Assembly (NCBI GenBank): GCA_033063855.1
Contig: CP093830.1
Coordinates: 6,138,854 to 6,202,853, forward strand
Direction: 5' to 3'
Origin: Smittia aterrima
Lineage: Eukaryota > Arthropoda > Insecta > Diptera > Chironomidae
DNA: 64,000 bases
Part shown: in pieces, positions 1 to 9,862 of the stretch
Layout: every line of letters starts with the position of its first letter
Numbering within the stretch: the stretch's first letter is position 1
The notes under the pieces: model-generated
Database searches by the model: none
What the model was told of the DNA's origin: nothing
What the model saw: the letters and a program-made list of their open reading frames with translations, nothing else
Position numbers and translations under genes: made by a program

Positions 1-569
1 CAGAACTGTCAAACGCCAAATCAACGAACAAGTCTCCAGGGCCTCGTGAGAGAATTTCAAGTAATTTGATAGATCTCGAGACACCAATCGAACATAATTA
101 CATCAACGACTCGAAGACAGATGAGTCAGACGATACGATTTTCAGTGATACAGTAACGATTATCGACAGTAAGCTCATGATTAAATCGATTTGTGTCCCC
201 CACGCTCATTTTATTTCTTCTTTTCAAGATCCAATTTCAAGAGAAGCAAAGCTATCATTAGAGAAATGGTTTCACGGATCGATATCGAGAGTTTTATCAG
301 AATCGCTCCTGAAAAATGACGGAGACTTCCTCGTCAGAGAATCGCAAAACACCAAAGGTCAATTCGTTCTCACTGGAATGAAATCTGGTCAACCAAAGCA
401 TTTATTGTTAATCGATCCCGATGGCTTTGTACGAACGAAAGATCGTGTATTCGACGACATTCCGCATTTGATAAATTATCACTGGACCAGCTTTCTACCC
501 ATTATATCATCAGAGAGTGCTTTGCTGCTACAAACGCCGGTCTTAAGGTCAACCGAATTTAAAAAATGA
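1..569 (+). CDS. Shc: Shc adaptor protein, C-terminal part (5' end outside window)
   Basis: The frame is open from the left edge and stops at 567-569, so the start lies outside the window. The last ~100 residues are an SH2 domain: WFHGSISR, then GDFLVRES with the phosphotyrosine-binding Arg, then GQPKHLLL and VRTKDRVF, which match Shc-type SH2 domains closely. The SH2 domain is C-terminal, as in Shc, where an N-terminal PTB domain and central region precede it; those are not in the window. A 60-nt stretch, 169-228 (GTAAGC..CAAG), is best read as an in-frame intron because it inserts unrelated residues upstream of the SH2 domain; splicing joins IID to NPISREAK. Shc links activated receptor tyrosine kinases to Ras/MAPK signalling in the cytoplasm. 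The family call is firm; the intron is inferred. Confidence 0.9.
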   Translation, partial: ELSNAKSTNKSPGPRERISSNLIDLETPIEHNYINDSKTDESDDTIFSDTVTIIDSKLMIKSICVPHAHFISSFQDPISREAKLSLEKWFHGSISRVLSESLLKNDGDFLVRESQNTKGQFVLTGMKSGQPKHLLLIDPDGFVRTKDRVFDDIPHLINYHWTSFLPIISSESALLLQTPVLRSTEFKK

Positions 570-1020
570 AAAGTTTATTAGAAGATTTTATTCAAAGTTA
601 TTAGTGCCCTGTCACAGAAATTTTAATCTAATTAACAAAAAAAGTCTATGAGATTTTTCGCAATTTACTATCATTGCTCATGGTTGACTTTGTAACATAG
701 AAACAGACGACAGGATCGTGGTTTATAAGCAACCACAAGGAGAGTCTTCAATTCATTTTCCAGGATTGCTTGCTCTCCCTTGGAATTCTGTTAGTACAAA
801 TATACAAATTGGATGTAATCTATGTGCCAAATTCAGTAAAATAAAAACGACGAAGTCAGAGACCGTTGAACTTGAAACATAAAAATGAAATCATTGAGAA
901 TGAAGGAGAAAAGAGACGAGAGAATGAATGCTACAGTGAAAGAAGATCATTTGGCGTTTACATTGATTCTTTAGACGTCAGCAATTGAAGAAAGTTCTCG
1001 CAATTTAAAAAAATATTTCA
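570..1020. other. Shc 3' UTR and Shc-SGSH intergenic region
   Basis: No coding region is visible. An AATAAA at 840-845 is a plausible Shc poly(A) signal. The next gene starts at 1021, so its promoter and 5' leader must fit in the remaining ~170 bp or overlap the Shc 3' UTR. No TATA box stands out. Confidence 0.5.
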
Positions 1021-2665
1021 ATGGATTTTAAGACGATAAGTCTCGTCTTTCTTATCTCAATCACTTGTGTAATCGCAAAGCCAGTTAAACGACAAAATGT
1101 GCTGCTCTTATTAGGTTTGGAAATTAAATTCCTGTGAATTTTCTTAATGTGAATTTGCATTTCAGCTGACGACGCGGGATTTGAGAGCGGAACTTACTTA
1201 AATAAAATCGTGCAAACGCCTAACATCGATGCATTTGCCAAACGAAGTCTTATCTTCAACAAAAACTTCGTTTCTGTAAGTTCTTGTTCGCCAAGTCGAG
1301 CTGCAATTCTCACTGGCCAGCCATCGCATCAGAATGGAATGTACGGACTTCATCAAGCTGAAAATCATTTCAACTCTTTCGACAACATTCAGAGCTTGCC
1401 CGCAATTCTCAAGAAGAATAATGTGAAGACTGGTTTGATTGGAAAGAAGCATGTAGGTCCTTCAGAGGTTTTCAAGTTCGATTACGAGCAAACGGAAGAG
1501 AATCATTCAGTGAATCAAGTTGGAAGGAACATAACTAAGATTAAACTTTTAGTTCGAGAATTTCTCAACTCAACCAATGACGATCCTTTCTTTTTGATGG
1601 TTGCTTTCCACGATCCTCACCGATGCGGTCATGTTACGCCCCAATACGGTGAGAAGAATGAAAAAATTGCGTCATTCAAAAACATTTTATCGTTCATTCT
1701 ACTTAATTTTTTTAGGACCTTTCTGCGAACGTTGGGGATCAGGAGAGCAAGGAATGGGTTTGATTCCTGATTGGCATCCATTCTATTATCAATGGGAGCA
1801 GATTCAACTTCCTTACTACGTTCAAGATACTGAACCAGCTCGAAGAGACATTGCAGCTCAATATACAACGATCTCACGACTTGACCAAGGCATTGGACTT
1901 GTTGTTAAGGAACTTGAAGTTGCTGGACTCTTAGAGAACACTCTAGTAGTTTATACAAGCGACAATGGACCTCCTTTACCTGCTGGTCGAACTAATTTCT
2001 ACGATCCTGGCATGGCAGTGCCAATGTTGATTTCATCTCCATTGCATAAATCTCGTTGGCATCAAGTCACGAACGCAATGACATCTCAATTGGATTTAGT
2101 CCCTACTTTCCTCGATTGGTTTGGAATTTCTCAGTCAACTGATTCGAATGAAGTCAACTCTTTGACTGGAAGGAGTTTGATTCCGATTTTAGAGAAGGAG
2201 CCAGCAGATACCGATAATCCTGTTTTCGGCAGTCACAATTTCCATGAAGTCACGATGACTTATCCGATGCGAGTCGTTCGAACCAAACGCTATAAACTTA
2301 TTCATAATCTCAACTATCGCTCACTCTTTCCAATCGATCAAGACTTTTACGTTTCGTGGTCATTCCAAGACTTACTCAACCGAACGATGTCAAAAACTCC
2401 AATTCCCTGGTACAAAACGTTGAAAACTTATTATCAAAGACCTGAATGGGAACTCTTCGATCTTAAACTCGACGGCAGCGAATCGATTAATGTTTTTTCC
2501 AAAAAGGATTACGCTGAGATATTGAAGGATCTTCAAGAAAAATTATTTAACTGGCAGGTTTCTACTAACGATCCTTTCAGATGTGCTCCGCATGCAGTTT
2601 TACAAGACAAAGGAGAATTCAAGGGAGATCCACAGTGCATGCCACTGGCTCATGATGAAATGTAA
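1021..2665 (+). CDS. Sgsh: N-sulfoglucosamine sulfohydrolase (heparan N-sulfatase, sulfamidase)
   Basis: Three exons, 1021-1114, 1166-1648 and 1716-2665, encode 508 residues; human SGSH is about the same length. Introns are 51 and 67 nt. The start is chosen because it gives a hydrophobic signal peptide ([18 protein letters not shown]) directly before the sulfatase core. That core starts [16 protein letters not shown], with the paired metal-binding Asp residues. The sulfatase signature [11 protein letters not shown] holds Cys72, which must be converted to formylglycine for activity. Other matches to SGSH are [17 protein letters not shown] [20 protein letters not shown] and NQDFYVS-like IDQDFYVS. 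The enzyme removes N-linked sulfate from glucosamine ends of heparan sulfate in the lysosome. The gene looks intact. AATAAA lies at 2705-2710. Confidence 0.95.
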
Positions 2666-2925
2666 AATTCTAATTCAGAGTAAAACATATTTCCATGAAA
2701 TTAAAATAAAAAAATAATTTTTAAAAAGTTTGTCGCGATTTAAAACGTTTTTTTTTAATTTTTTTTAACACATTACAGAATCTATGTTCTCAGCCAAATT
2801 TAAAAACATCAGCGATACTTAGTGATGAAAGGACGAAAAACAATGCTAAAATCATATAAATTAAATAAAATTTTACCAGCAACAAGAGTCTTCCTCCGCT
2901 TTTTATTTTCAGTTTCATAATATCG

Positions 2926-3199
2926 ATGGAAGAAATAAGAATAGATCCCGTCGAATTGCGAAAAATCAAAGTTCAGATTAATCGACTCTCCTATCGCGAC
3001 TTATCAAATTTATGGAATAAATTTAAAATAAGAGAGAAACAAATTATGAACGGCCTATCGTTGTTCGTAAATTATCTGCTTCTAAGAAGCATCGATTGCA
3101 TTATCTTTTCACATTTTATGACATTTTTAGGTCCTTTTCTTGGAATCAATGCGCCGTCATAGTCGCACAGATGGGATCTACGAGAAACGAGACAAATAA
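2926..3199 (+). CDS. Small two-exon gene, 69-residue protein of unknown function
   Basis: An ATG at 2926 opens a frame to a good donor at 3067 (TTC|GTAAAT). Removing a 64-nt intron, 3067-3130 (ending CATTTTTAG), joins codon 47 in phase 0 to VLFLESMRRHSR and a stop at 3197-3199. The intron size matches that of confirmed genes in the window. The protein is charged and probably helical: ELRKIKVQINRLSYRD, then a Lys-rich stretch, then a short hydrophobic patch (LSLFVLFL) across the junction, and a basic tail. No family is recognised. A CAG acceptor-like sequence at 2908-2912 just upstream suggests a 5' UTR exon may exist. Coding status is inference from splice signals and composition. Confidence 0.45.
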
Positions 3200-3311
3200 G
3201 AAAAGGAGACAAAAAAAGTCATAAAAATGCAATGCAGCTCGTTGGCTGACATGTGAATGTTTTTTTTATATTTTTTAATGACTAGTTAAACCCGTGCGAC
3301 TATGCCGCCGT
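3151..3311. repeat. Imperfect inverted repeat, ~125-bp spacer
   Basis: The segment 3151-3168 (GCGCCGTCATAGTCGCAC) and the segment 3294-3311 (GTGCGACTATGCCGCCGT) are reverse complements at about 15 of 18 positions. The left arm lies in exon 2 of the small gene at 2926-3199; the right arm lies downstream. It could fold as a long-range hairpin in a transcript or be the ends of a small mobile element. No flanking target-site duplication was confirmed. Confidence 0.5.
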
Positions 3312-4198
3312 CGAGACAAATCTCTAAAAAAATTATTGAATTGTCTCAACAGCCAAGAATTTTAAAGAAACGAAGTTCCTCCTGGAGCTGGCCAGAGGTG
3401 GACTTTTTGGGCTCAGTTCTGTCAAGCAACTCGATTTAATATATGGGTTGCTGGGGGGTTTACATTTTTAATTAAGGATATTCTGACCATGTTTAATTTT
3501 AATAATCAAATAAACACTCGAAATCTATTTTTCGCGAGCGAGGAATTTTTCATAGCTCGAGGAACTAAGTCATTTATTACTCATTTCTTACAAATTGTAC
3601 CCCCATCAATAAACCCTTTTTGCCTTGAGGAGGTTTTACGAACGTCTATAAGAAATAATCATAAAGATTCCAATGCATCTTTGCAGCTAATCCGCCTTAA
3701 AAACAATATCTAAGTGCACTTCGTCTTGAACAAAGATTCACTTTATGGTCCTAAACCTAGAAAGGGACTGAGAATTCTCTTAATCCTAATTCTCTCTCAT
3801 AAACAGTCTCATAAAACATTAGCATTACCATGTTAGAATTCGTATAAAATCAGAAAGAAATAGAAATAAAGTAACAGTTAAGTTCTAGCATTCAAAGTGA
3901 AAACAACGTTTTATGTTGTACTTTCAAACTAAAGTGTTCTAAAAGGTCTTTATCAACACCAAGTGAATATCCAAAGAATTCCGATCCAGGAATTGTTTTC
4001 AGATCAAGACAATTCTTATTATTATGCGTGAGAAACTTAAGAGTCCTAAAATCAAACAATATTGAGAACATTATTTCTTATGCTTTTTAACATTTCGTTT
4101 AAACCCATGAAGATTTATTGTTTTCGGTCTCAAGAAAACCAAAAAGTTCTTTAATAATCGTTAACAGACATTGATGTTTTGCTGACGATCAATTTTGG
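3312..4198. other. Intergenic, upstream of the first Gag-like gene
   Basis: About 890 bp without a convincing gene. A 74-codon ATG frame at 3489-3713 has no recognisable motif and no supporting splice signals, so it is not annotated as a gene. The interval 3370-3460 is less AT-rich than its surroundings but matches no RNA family I recognise. Confidence 0.4.
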
Positions 4199-4245
4199 TA
4201 TAAATTCGAAGACTGTCGAAAGTAACTCGTACAGTGCAGTAAGAG
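4199..4245 (+). promoter_or_regulatory. TATA box and initiator of Gag-like gene A
   Basis: TATAAA at 4199-4204 is followed ~30 nt later by ACAGTGCAGTAAG, an arthropod-style initiator region. The Gag-like gene B has the equivalent layout (TATAAATT at 6057, ATTCAGTACAGCAAGAG at ~6088), so the two promoters look like duplicates. Confidence 0.6.
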
Positions 4246-4310
4246 CTATCGAAGAGATATCATCAATTTACCAAAGTGATTGACAAGTGTCGAGGTGGTT
4301 AAGTTATAAA

Positions 4311-5282
4311 ATGGAAAACAAGAGTGAAGCAAGATTCGAATTTCGTCGCATCACTCAAAAGTACAATGAAAGCTTCGAATCGTTTGTGGAAAGACTTCAA
4401 CGTCAGGTTAAAAACTGCAATTACAGTTTTCCTGAGGAGCATCTTTTCGATCAAATCATTGACAAGTGTAGATATAAAGAACTTCGAAGCAAAGCTTTCA
4501 AGAGTAATCTCACATTGGAAAAATTAATTTCCTTGGGCAAGGCAATAGTCTGCACTCGTTGTGGATCAAAGGATCACGATTACAATAGTTCGAGCTGTGA
4601 AGCTGCGAACAAGAATTGCGAAATTTGCAAGAAGAGAGGCCACTTATCCAAATATTGTAGAACTGGTAGAAACGTTTCAAGAAAGCGTTTACCAAGCCCT
4701 TTGCCTGAAAACAATTTGGAACGTTCTCGAAAAGAGATAAAGAAAGAGCCAGAGATTCAACCACAAATTGAAAATCAAGGAAAATTGCCAGAGAATTCTC
4801 AAGTTGCGCTTAATCCAAGCTCTAGCATTCAAATTTCAACTCAAAATTCACCTCAAATTGATAAAACAATAGACATCGACCAATGCGTGCAAGCAATGTA
4901 AGTAAAGCCTTTGAATTTTTAATAAAATAAGACTTATTATTATTCAATTTACTAATTTAGAGTCGCGCCATTGACGCCAGCGCCAAACGTTTTCTACGAT
5001 TGTTTAGTTGGTGGCTTTCCGATGAAACTGATTGTGAAAACTGATTGCCCACTAAACATGATAAGCAAAGATCAATATAGAAGGCTACGAAATGAAAGGT
5101 TCACACATTTTCACGAAGACGAATTGCCGACGACAGATTTTGGAGATTACATTTTGCACTTCTCGAGCAACATCAGAGTCGGACATGAATCGATCGGAAT
5201 AAACATTTTCGTTAAGGAAAAACTCGATCCATTTATTTATGTGAATGCTAAAACAGCCAAAAAGTTGAAGCTTATCCCATGA
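4311..5282 (+). CDS. Gag-like zinc-knuckle protein with degenerate retropepsin-like domain, copy A
   Basis: Two exons, 4311-4897 and 4961-5282, with a 63-nt phase-2 intron, give 302 residues. The ATG at 4311 (MENKSEARFEF) is preferred over the non-ATG extension upstream and matches copy B. Residues ~10-78 resemble the C-terminal part of Ty3/Gypsy Gag (SFVERLQRQVKNC..DQIIDKCRYKELR). Two zinc knuckles follow: C81-C84-H89-C96 and the canonical C103-C106-H111-C116. A polar linker leads to exon 2, where FYDCLVGGFPMKLIVKTDC aligns by eye with the start of a retropepsin domain, but the catalytic Asp-Thr-Gly is KTD (222-224). A protease role is therefore unlikely. No polymerase, integrase or LTR is seen beside it, so this looks like a domesticated remnant that may bind nucleic acid. 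AATAAA is at 5526-5531. Confidence 0.65.
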
Positions 5283-6056
5283 AATTCAGAGCAGAAAACT
5301 AATTTCCTAAATATGAATATTTATCATTACCGTCAAGAAGAAACAAAAAGTAACACATTTAATCACCATCAACAAGAAGAACAGAGAGGCAGAATGTTTA
5401 ATAAATTCGCGACTGACAGACAAAGTGGCAACGAAAAGGTTTTTTCTTTCGAAAAAAGCCTTATAAAGTTCGGCACTATGAGAATATAAAAAAGCTCCGA
5501 CAAGAATTATTTTTTCCAAGAGTGAAATAAATGTAAAATGTGTTGCCTAAAACTTCCTGTCTGTTTTATTTTGTGTTCTCTTTTGCAGAATTTTAAACAG
5601 AAAAAGATGATTTGAAACCTTTACACATTTTAAAAATTAAGAATACAGTTCGATTTGTTTAAGGAGTTTTCTCGCTTTTCCTTAATCACAAAAACATTTG
5701 TGAAACATTCAAAGCAGTCTAAAAGATGTTGTGACTCATAAATCGGTTAAGAAAGTCTTATAGTTATAAAGCTCTTACTATTTAGCAATTTCATCCAAGA
5801 AAAGTCATTAAAAAATTATTGTGTGTTAGTCAATCGCATTGGAGAACAAAAATTCTTTCAAAGCATAAACAAAGTTTTAATTGTTCAATCATTTTAGTGG
5901 ATCAAATTTCAAATATCGCTTAAAGAAATAAAACGTTCATTCCTGGAAAAAAATATTCCAATGTTTATTATATCGCAGCATAACTAAATTATGAATCATA
6001 GTTTGTACACGCGTCAGTTTCTGCTAGTTGAGATTATTCGAAGACGAAATGTTTTG
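5283..6056. other. Spacer between the two Gag-like genes
   Basis: AT-rich, with no gene found. The first bases after the stop of copy A (AATTCAGAGCAGAAAA) resemble those after copy B (AATTCAAAGCAGAAAAA), so the duplicated unit extends past the coding region. The frame on the minus strand at 5307-5519 is not supported by any motif. Confidence 0.5.
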
Positions 6057-6100
6057 TATAAATTTGGGGAACGAGATGAGAACTTCATTCAGTACAGCAA
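6057..6100 (+). promoter_or_regulatory. TATA box and TCAGT initiator of Gag-like gene B
   Basis: TATAAA at 6057-6062 and TCAGT at 6089-6093 are spaced about 32 nt apart, the usual core-promoter geometry. The first ATG of the protein lies ~85 nt downstream, matching the leader length of copy A. Confidence 0.6.
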
Positions 6101-6176
6101 GAGGTCTCCAACAGTTAGTACAGCTTAAATAAGTTATTAAAAAGTTTTGAGACTAATAATCGAGTTGAATTCTAAA

Positions 6177-7228
6177 ATGGAAAACAAGAGCGTGGAGATC
6201 TACGAATTTCGTCGCACCTTTCAAAAGCACAACGAAACTTTTGTATCATTTGTTGAAAGGCTTCAACGACAAGCTGCAAAGTGTAACTTTAGTTTTCCTC
6301 AAGAACACATCTTTGCTCAAATCATTGATAGATGTAAGGATAGTGAGTTTCGAGATAAGGCTTTGCAGAGTGACTTCAGCTATAAAGAATTAATTGCTGA
6401 GGGTAAGAAAGTCGTTTGCCCTCGCTGTGGGTGTTTCGATCACAACTTCTGGAGTCCCAGTTGCGAAGCTTTCAACAACATTTGTTTACGTTGTAACAAA
6501 AGAGGCCATTTCTCAAATTATTGCCAAAGTAAAAGAAACGTTTCTACAGAGCGTCCACCGAATCATTTCTCAGAAAATGTTTCAGGACCTTCTCAAAATG
6601 AGATGAAGCCAGAGCCAATCGTGCTGCAAAAAGCAATTGAAAATGATACGGCAAAGTTGCCACAGAATTCTAAAGCTGTTACTCAAAGCCCAAGCACTAG
6701 CTTTCCAAGCTTTACCCAAAATTTATCGAAAGAAAATCAACTAGTTGGATTAAAACGAAAACGTCAAGATTCGTTAGAAAGTTGTTCTTCTTCTGAAAAA
6801 TTTGCTAATCCTAAAAGAAATGCAGTCATTGCAGAAGCAGCGTAAGTAAAGCCATAGAATAATTTTTTTGTTAAATAAAACTTATTTTCGTTCAATTTAG
6901 AGCCGCTCTTACTCCATTAGTGTTATCACCAACGCCGAAATCTTACTACGATTGCTTTGTTGGCGGTAGACCGATGAAACTAATTGTGAAAACTGATTGC
7001 CCAATAAACATGATCAGCAAAGACCAATTTCAAAAACTTCAAAAAGGATGTTCCCCTCATTATCGCGAGGATGAATTGCCACCAGGTTCTGGTTTTTACG
7101 CGCTTTTCACAGTCAAAATCGAAGTTGGAAACGAGTCGATTAAAACAAACGTTTTCATTAAAGAATCTCTTGACAGCTTCATTTATATCAACAACGAGAC
7201 AGCCAAGAAGTTGAAGCTTATTCCATAA
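6177..7228 (+). CDS. Gag-like zinc-knuckle protein with degenerate retropepsin-like domain, copy B
   Basis: Two exons, 6177-6841 and 6901-7228, with a 59-nt phase-2 intron at the same place as in copy A, encode 330 residues. The start MENKSVEIYEFRR aligns with copy A. The Gag-like segment has FVERLQRQAAKCNFSFPQE; zinc knuckles are CPRCGCFDHNFWSPSC and CLRCNKRGHFSNYC. The linker is longer than in copy A and ends with a basic stretch (LKRKRQDS, NPKRN) that could be a nuclear localisation signal. Exon 2 keeps VGGRPMKLIVKTDCPINMIS, so the same KTD replaces the catalytic triad, and both copies end AKKLKLIP. Shared loss of the triad with conservation of the surrounding residues suggests the domain was kept for a non-proteolytic role. 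Tandem partner of copy A. Confidence 0.65.
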
Positions 7229-7412
7229 ATTCAAAGCAGAAAAAATGAGATCGCTTAACGATATCGCTAGACTCGATGGGTTCTTAAAAATTGAAGCAAA
7301 AAAAAACGAGAATCGTCGAGTCGATTAAAAAAGTTTTCTGTTGAGATCGACTAAATGAGTCGTTCAAATCTGAAAATTATTTTTTAACTTCATAAATTTT
7401 ATGACATATGAA

Positions 7413-7663
7413 ATGAACCCAAAGAAAATTTATATCTTCGCTCCTTTAAACGGTTTTAAGGTATAGTCAAGAAGATACTACACTAAAGATTTTTATTCAA
7501 TTTTACAATATAGCTATCAAAAAGCTGCAGACATTACTGCCGAACACAAACTGTCGATTTTGCCATATTTGATTCCAATGACGAATTTATTGAAATCGAA
7601 GCCACCAATAAGTGGACAGGATTTTTAAACAAGAATGACTGCTTTTTAAGGAAATTTGATTGA
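7413..7663 (+). CDS. Possible small two-exon gene, 65 residues (weak)
   Basis: Exon 7413-7460 (MNPKKIYIFAPLNGFK) ends at AAG|GTATAG. A 53-nt candidate intron, 7461-7513 (ending TACAATATAG), leads in phase 0 to a frame closing at 7661-7663. The second exon reads like protein (DFAIFDSNDEFIEIEATN) but matches no family I know. The donor is weak and no promoter is obvious. It could be a chance frame or a remnant. Confidence 0.25.
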
Positions 7664-8059
7664 GCAAAAAAAGATTTAAACCTTGCAGTTATGTGAGAAA
7701 AAAATGTTGGTGTTGCTCCCCTCCCCCTCTTAATTCTACTATCTCAGATTCATCTATGATACGTAAATAAAAAATAAATAGAAAACTTTTTTCTAACGAA
7801 AATTAAAATTTCAACGAAGACTCGCGAGATCACAAATGTGTCTTCACTTAAAGTAAACAGTCGAATCGGAAATTTGTGAAATCGAGTAAGCCGTCCCATT
7901 TAAGAGGAAAACTCATTAAAAAGACATTAGACATGTGACTAGTGATGATGACATTGCACTCGTTATGCACTCGTAACATAAAATTAAAGTTTTAATTGCT
8001 GTACAAAGAAAGTTTTCTAATTTTCCAAAAAAAAGTTTGACTAAATTAAATTTAAAGAC
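7664..8059. other. Intergenic, upstream of Miga
   Basis: AT-rich, with a C-rich patch (CTCCCCTCCCCCTCTT) at ~7716-7731. No open frame or RNA gene is supported. It presumably holds the Miga promoter and 5' leader. Confidence 0.4.
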
Positions 8060-9620
8060 ATGTCGGGCCTTAAATTGTTTTCATCTAATATTTCAATAAC
8101 TCACAAGGTAATTTAAAGGAGTTGTCATTGATAATTGAGACTGATCAATAATTATTTTTGCTTTCAGGTAATTGTGATTTCAGTGGCGGCTGGAGTTGCA
8201 ATCCTTGGAATACTGGCAACTTACACTTCGCGTAGAAAGGCAAGACCAGCGAGAAACGCTCGAGTGTTTCGAACAGGCGGTGGCGGGAGAAGAACAAGGA
8301 ATTCTATGAGAAGTCCTAATGGTGAGAACGATTAATCAATTTCGATTACGTATGACTTCAATAATTCGATTTGTAGATGTTACATCAATTGCCGGCTCAA
8401 GAACAAGTGCACGATCGATTTCACCGGGAGGTTCTATTCACACAATTACAGATATTGGATCGTATGCTGGCTCAAGTCATGCTCCATCAGGAATTACTGC
8501 ACCTCCTTATTTGACACCGCAAGCTCTTGGTGTCATGGGAATGGAGAAGCTTGACACTGTCATCAACTATTGGGAAGATGCGTTGTCAGCTCATTCACTT
8601 GGGACTGCTCAACCTGAAGACGCCGAATTCTTCAGAGAAATTCAAAATCTACTTGATGTTGCTTATTCGCTTCAAGAGCAATCCGAGCTTCTTTTCCTTG
8701 ACGAACGTTCCTGTCTCTTCAGAACTCAGCCCGAGGATCCAGCTCAAGATCCAAACTTTGATTCTGCTGAATCATTTGCTTCAGCTTTGGATCAAATCGC
8801 TGATCTTCGTGAGTTTGAAGACTTCGATCATGACGATACTGAAGGATTAGAGAACCAACTTTACCAAAATACAATGAAACAAATGGAGGAGCATCCAATT
8901 CCGTGCCGAGTTTTACGAACTGAAATGTTCAACGTGTCAAATGATAGCGAGTACCTTGCAAAGCTACACTGTATTCGATTAGCTTTCCATCATCTCTTCA
9001 GAGATCCAATATTTTCAAAGTGGGTTGCTGACACTGGTCGACAAATCTTGACAGATTTAATTTGTCTCGCAGATAAAGATCCAAAAGATTTCATTGTCGG
9101 CTATGAAACGATGTTAGCTCATCTTCAAGATGCTGACAATTGGCATCGAGCAGAGATCGAATTGAGTCTTCGTGGGGTTAAAGCGATGACATTTTACGAT
9201 ATTGCGTTGGACTTCATTATCTTGGATGCATTTAAGGATCTTGACAGTCCACCAGGTTCAGTCATGGCAGTCATTCAAAACCGATTCCTATCCAACGGGT
9301 TCAAGGAAACTGCACTGACTACTGCAGTTTGGAGTGTACTCAAGGCGAAGAAACGAATGCTAAAGTATTCAGACGGATTCATGGCATATTTCTATCTAAT
9401 CTCTGAGCAAATTTCGCCTCTGATGGCTTGGGGCTTCTTCGGAAATGATGAGAACATGAAGGATGTTTGTCACTATTTCAAGAATCAGGTGCTGGAGTTC
9501 ATGGTTGATATTTTTAGTTTCCAAAAGGTGCGTTACACGACAGTTGACGAGCTTAGTCAAGATGTGCTCAAACTCATGAGAGATCGAGTTAGCAACATTC
9601 AAACCAAGTTTAACGCTTAG
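8060..9620 (+). CDS. Miga: Mitoguardin, mitochondrial outer-membrane protein
   Basis: Exons 8060-8107, 8168-8321 and 8377-9620 (introns of 60 and 55 nt) encode 481 residues. The start at 8060 (MSGLKLFSSNISITHK) is placed so the short first exon joins in phase 0 to a membrane span, VIVISVAAGVAILGILATYT (residues 17-36), followed by the basic segment SRRKARPARNAR. The long C-terminal region with ALGVMGMEKLDTVINYWEDAL and EHPIPCRVLRTEMFNV is the mitoguardin (FAM73) family signature. An acidic, serine-bearing stretch around FDSAESFASALDQ resembles the phospho-FFAT motif that binds the ER protein VAP. Mitoguardins promote mitochondrial fusion and ER-mitochondria contact. The reading frame is intact; AATAAA is at 9781-9786. 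Confidence 0.92.
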
Positions 9621-9811
9621 TCTGTAAATATTATTGATAAAGATGAGGTGAATGACTAAATTTAATTGACTATGAAAGAAATTCTTAAGCAAAACTTCCA
9701 AACCATTTTCTTCATGATTCCCAGCGAAATAACAAACAAAATCTTTGAAATTAAAGTAGAAAATAGTTCAGGTAGTTCAAAATAAATTGAATTTTCAACT
9801 TAGACTTCAAC

Positions 9812-9817
9812 TTTATT
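9812..9817 (-). terminator. Poly(A) signal of the LRR gene at 9863-10826
   Basis: AATAAA on the minus strand, 46 nt beyond the stop codon of the LRR gene. The Miga signal at 9781-9786 on the plus strand lies beyond it, so the two transcripts probably overlap at their 3' ends. Confidence 0.5.
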
Positions 9818-9862
9818 TTTCAACCTTCAGAGCTTTGAAAGCTCTCGAATAGAAAAACTTTT

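Noticed and set aside
3489..3713. 74-codon ATG frame between the small gene and Gag-like copy A
   Set aside because: No motif, no signal peptide, no splice logic and no paralog next to Gag-like copy B.
4199..7228. Possibility that the Gag-like pair is part of an intact LTR retrotransposon
   Set aside because: No long terminal repeats, primer-binding site, reverse transcriptase or integrase sequence is seen on either side, and each gene has its own spliceosomal intron.
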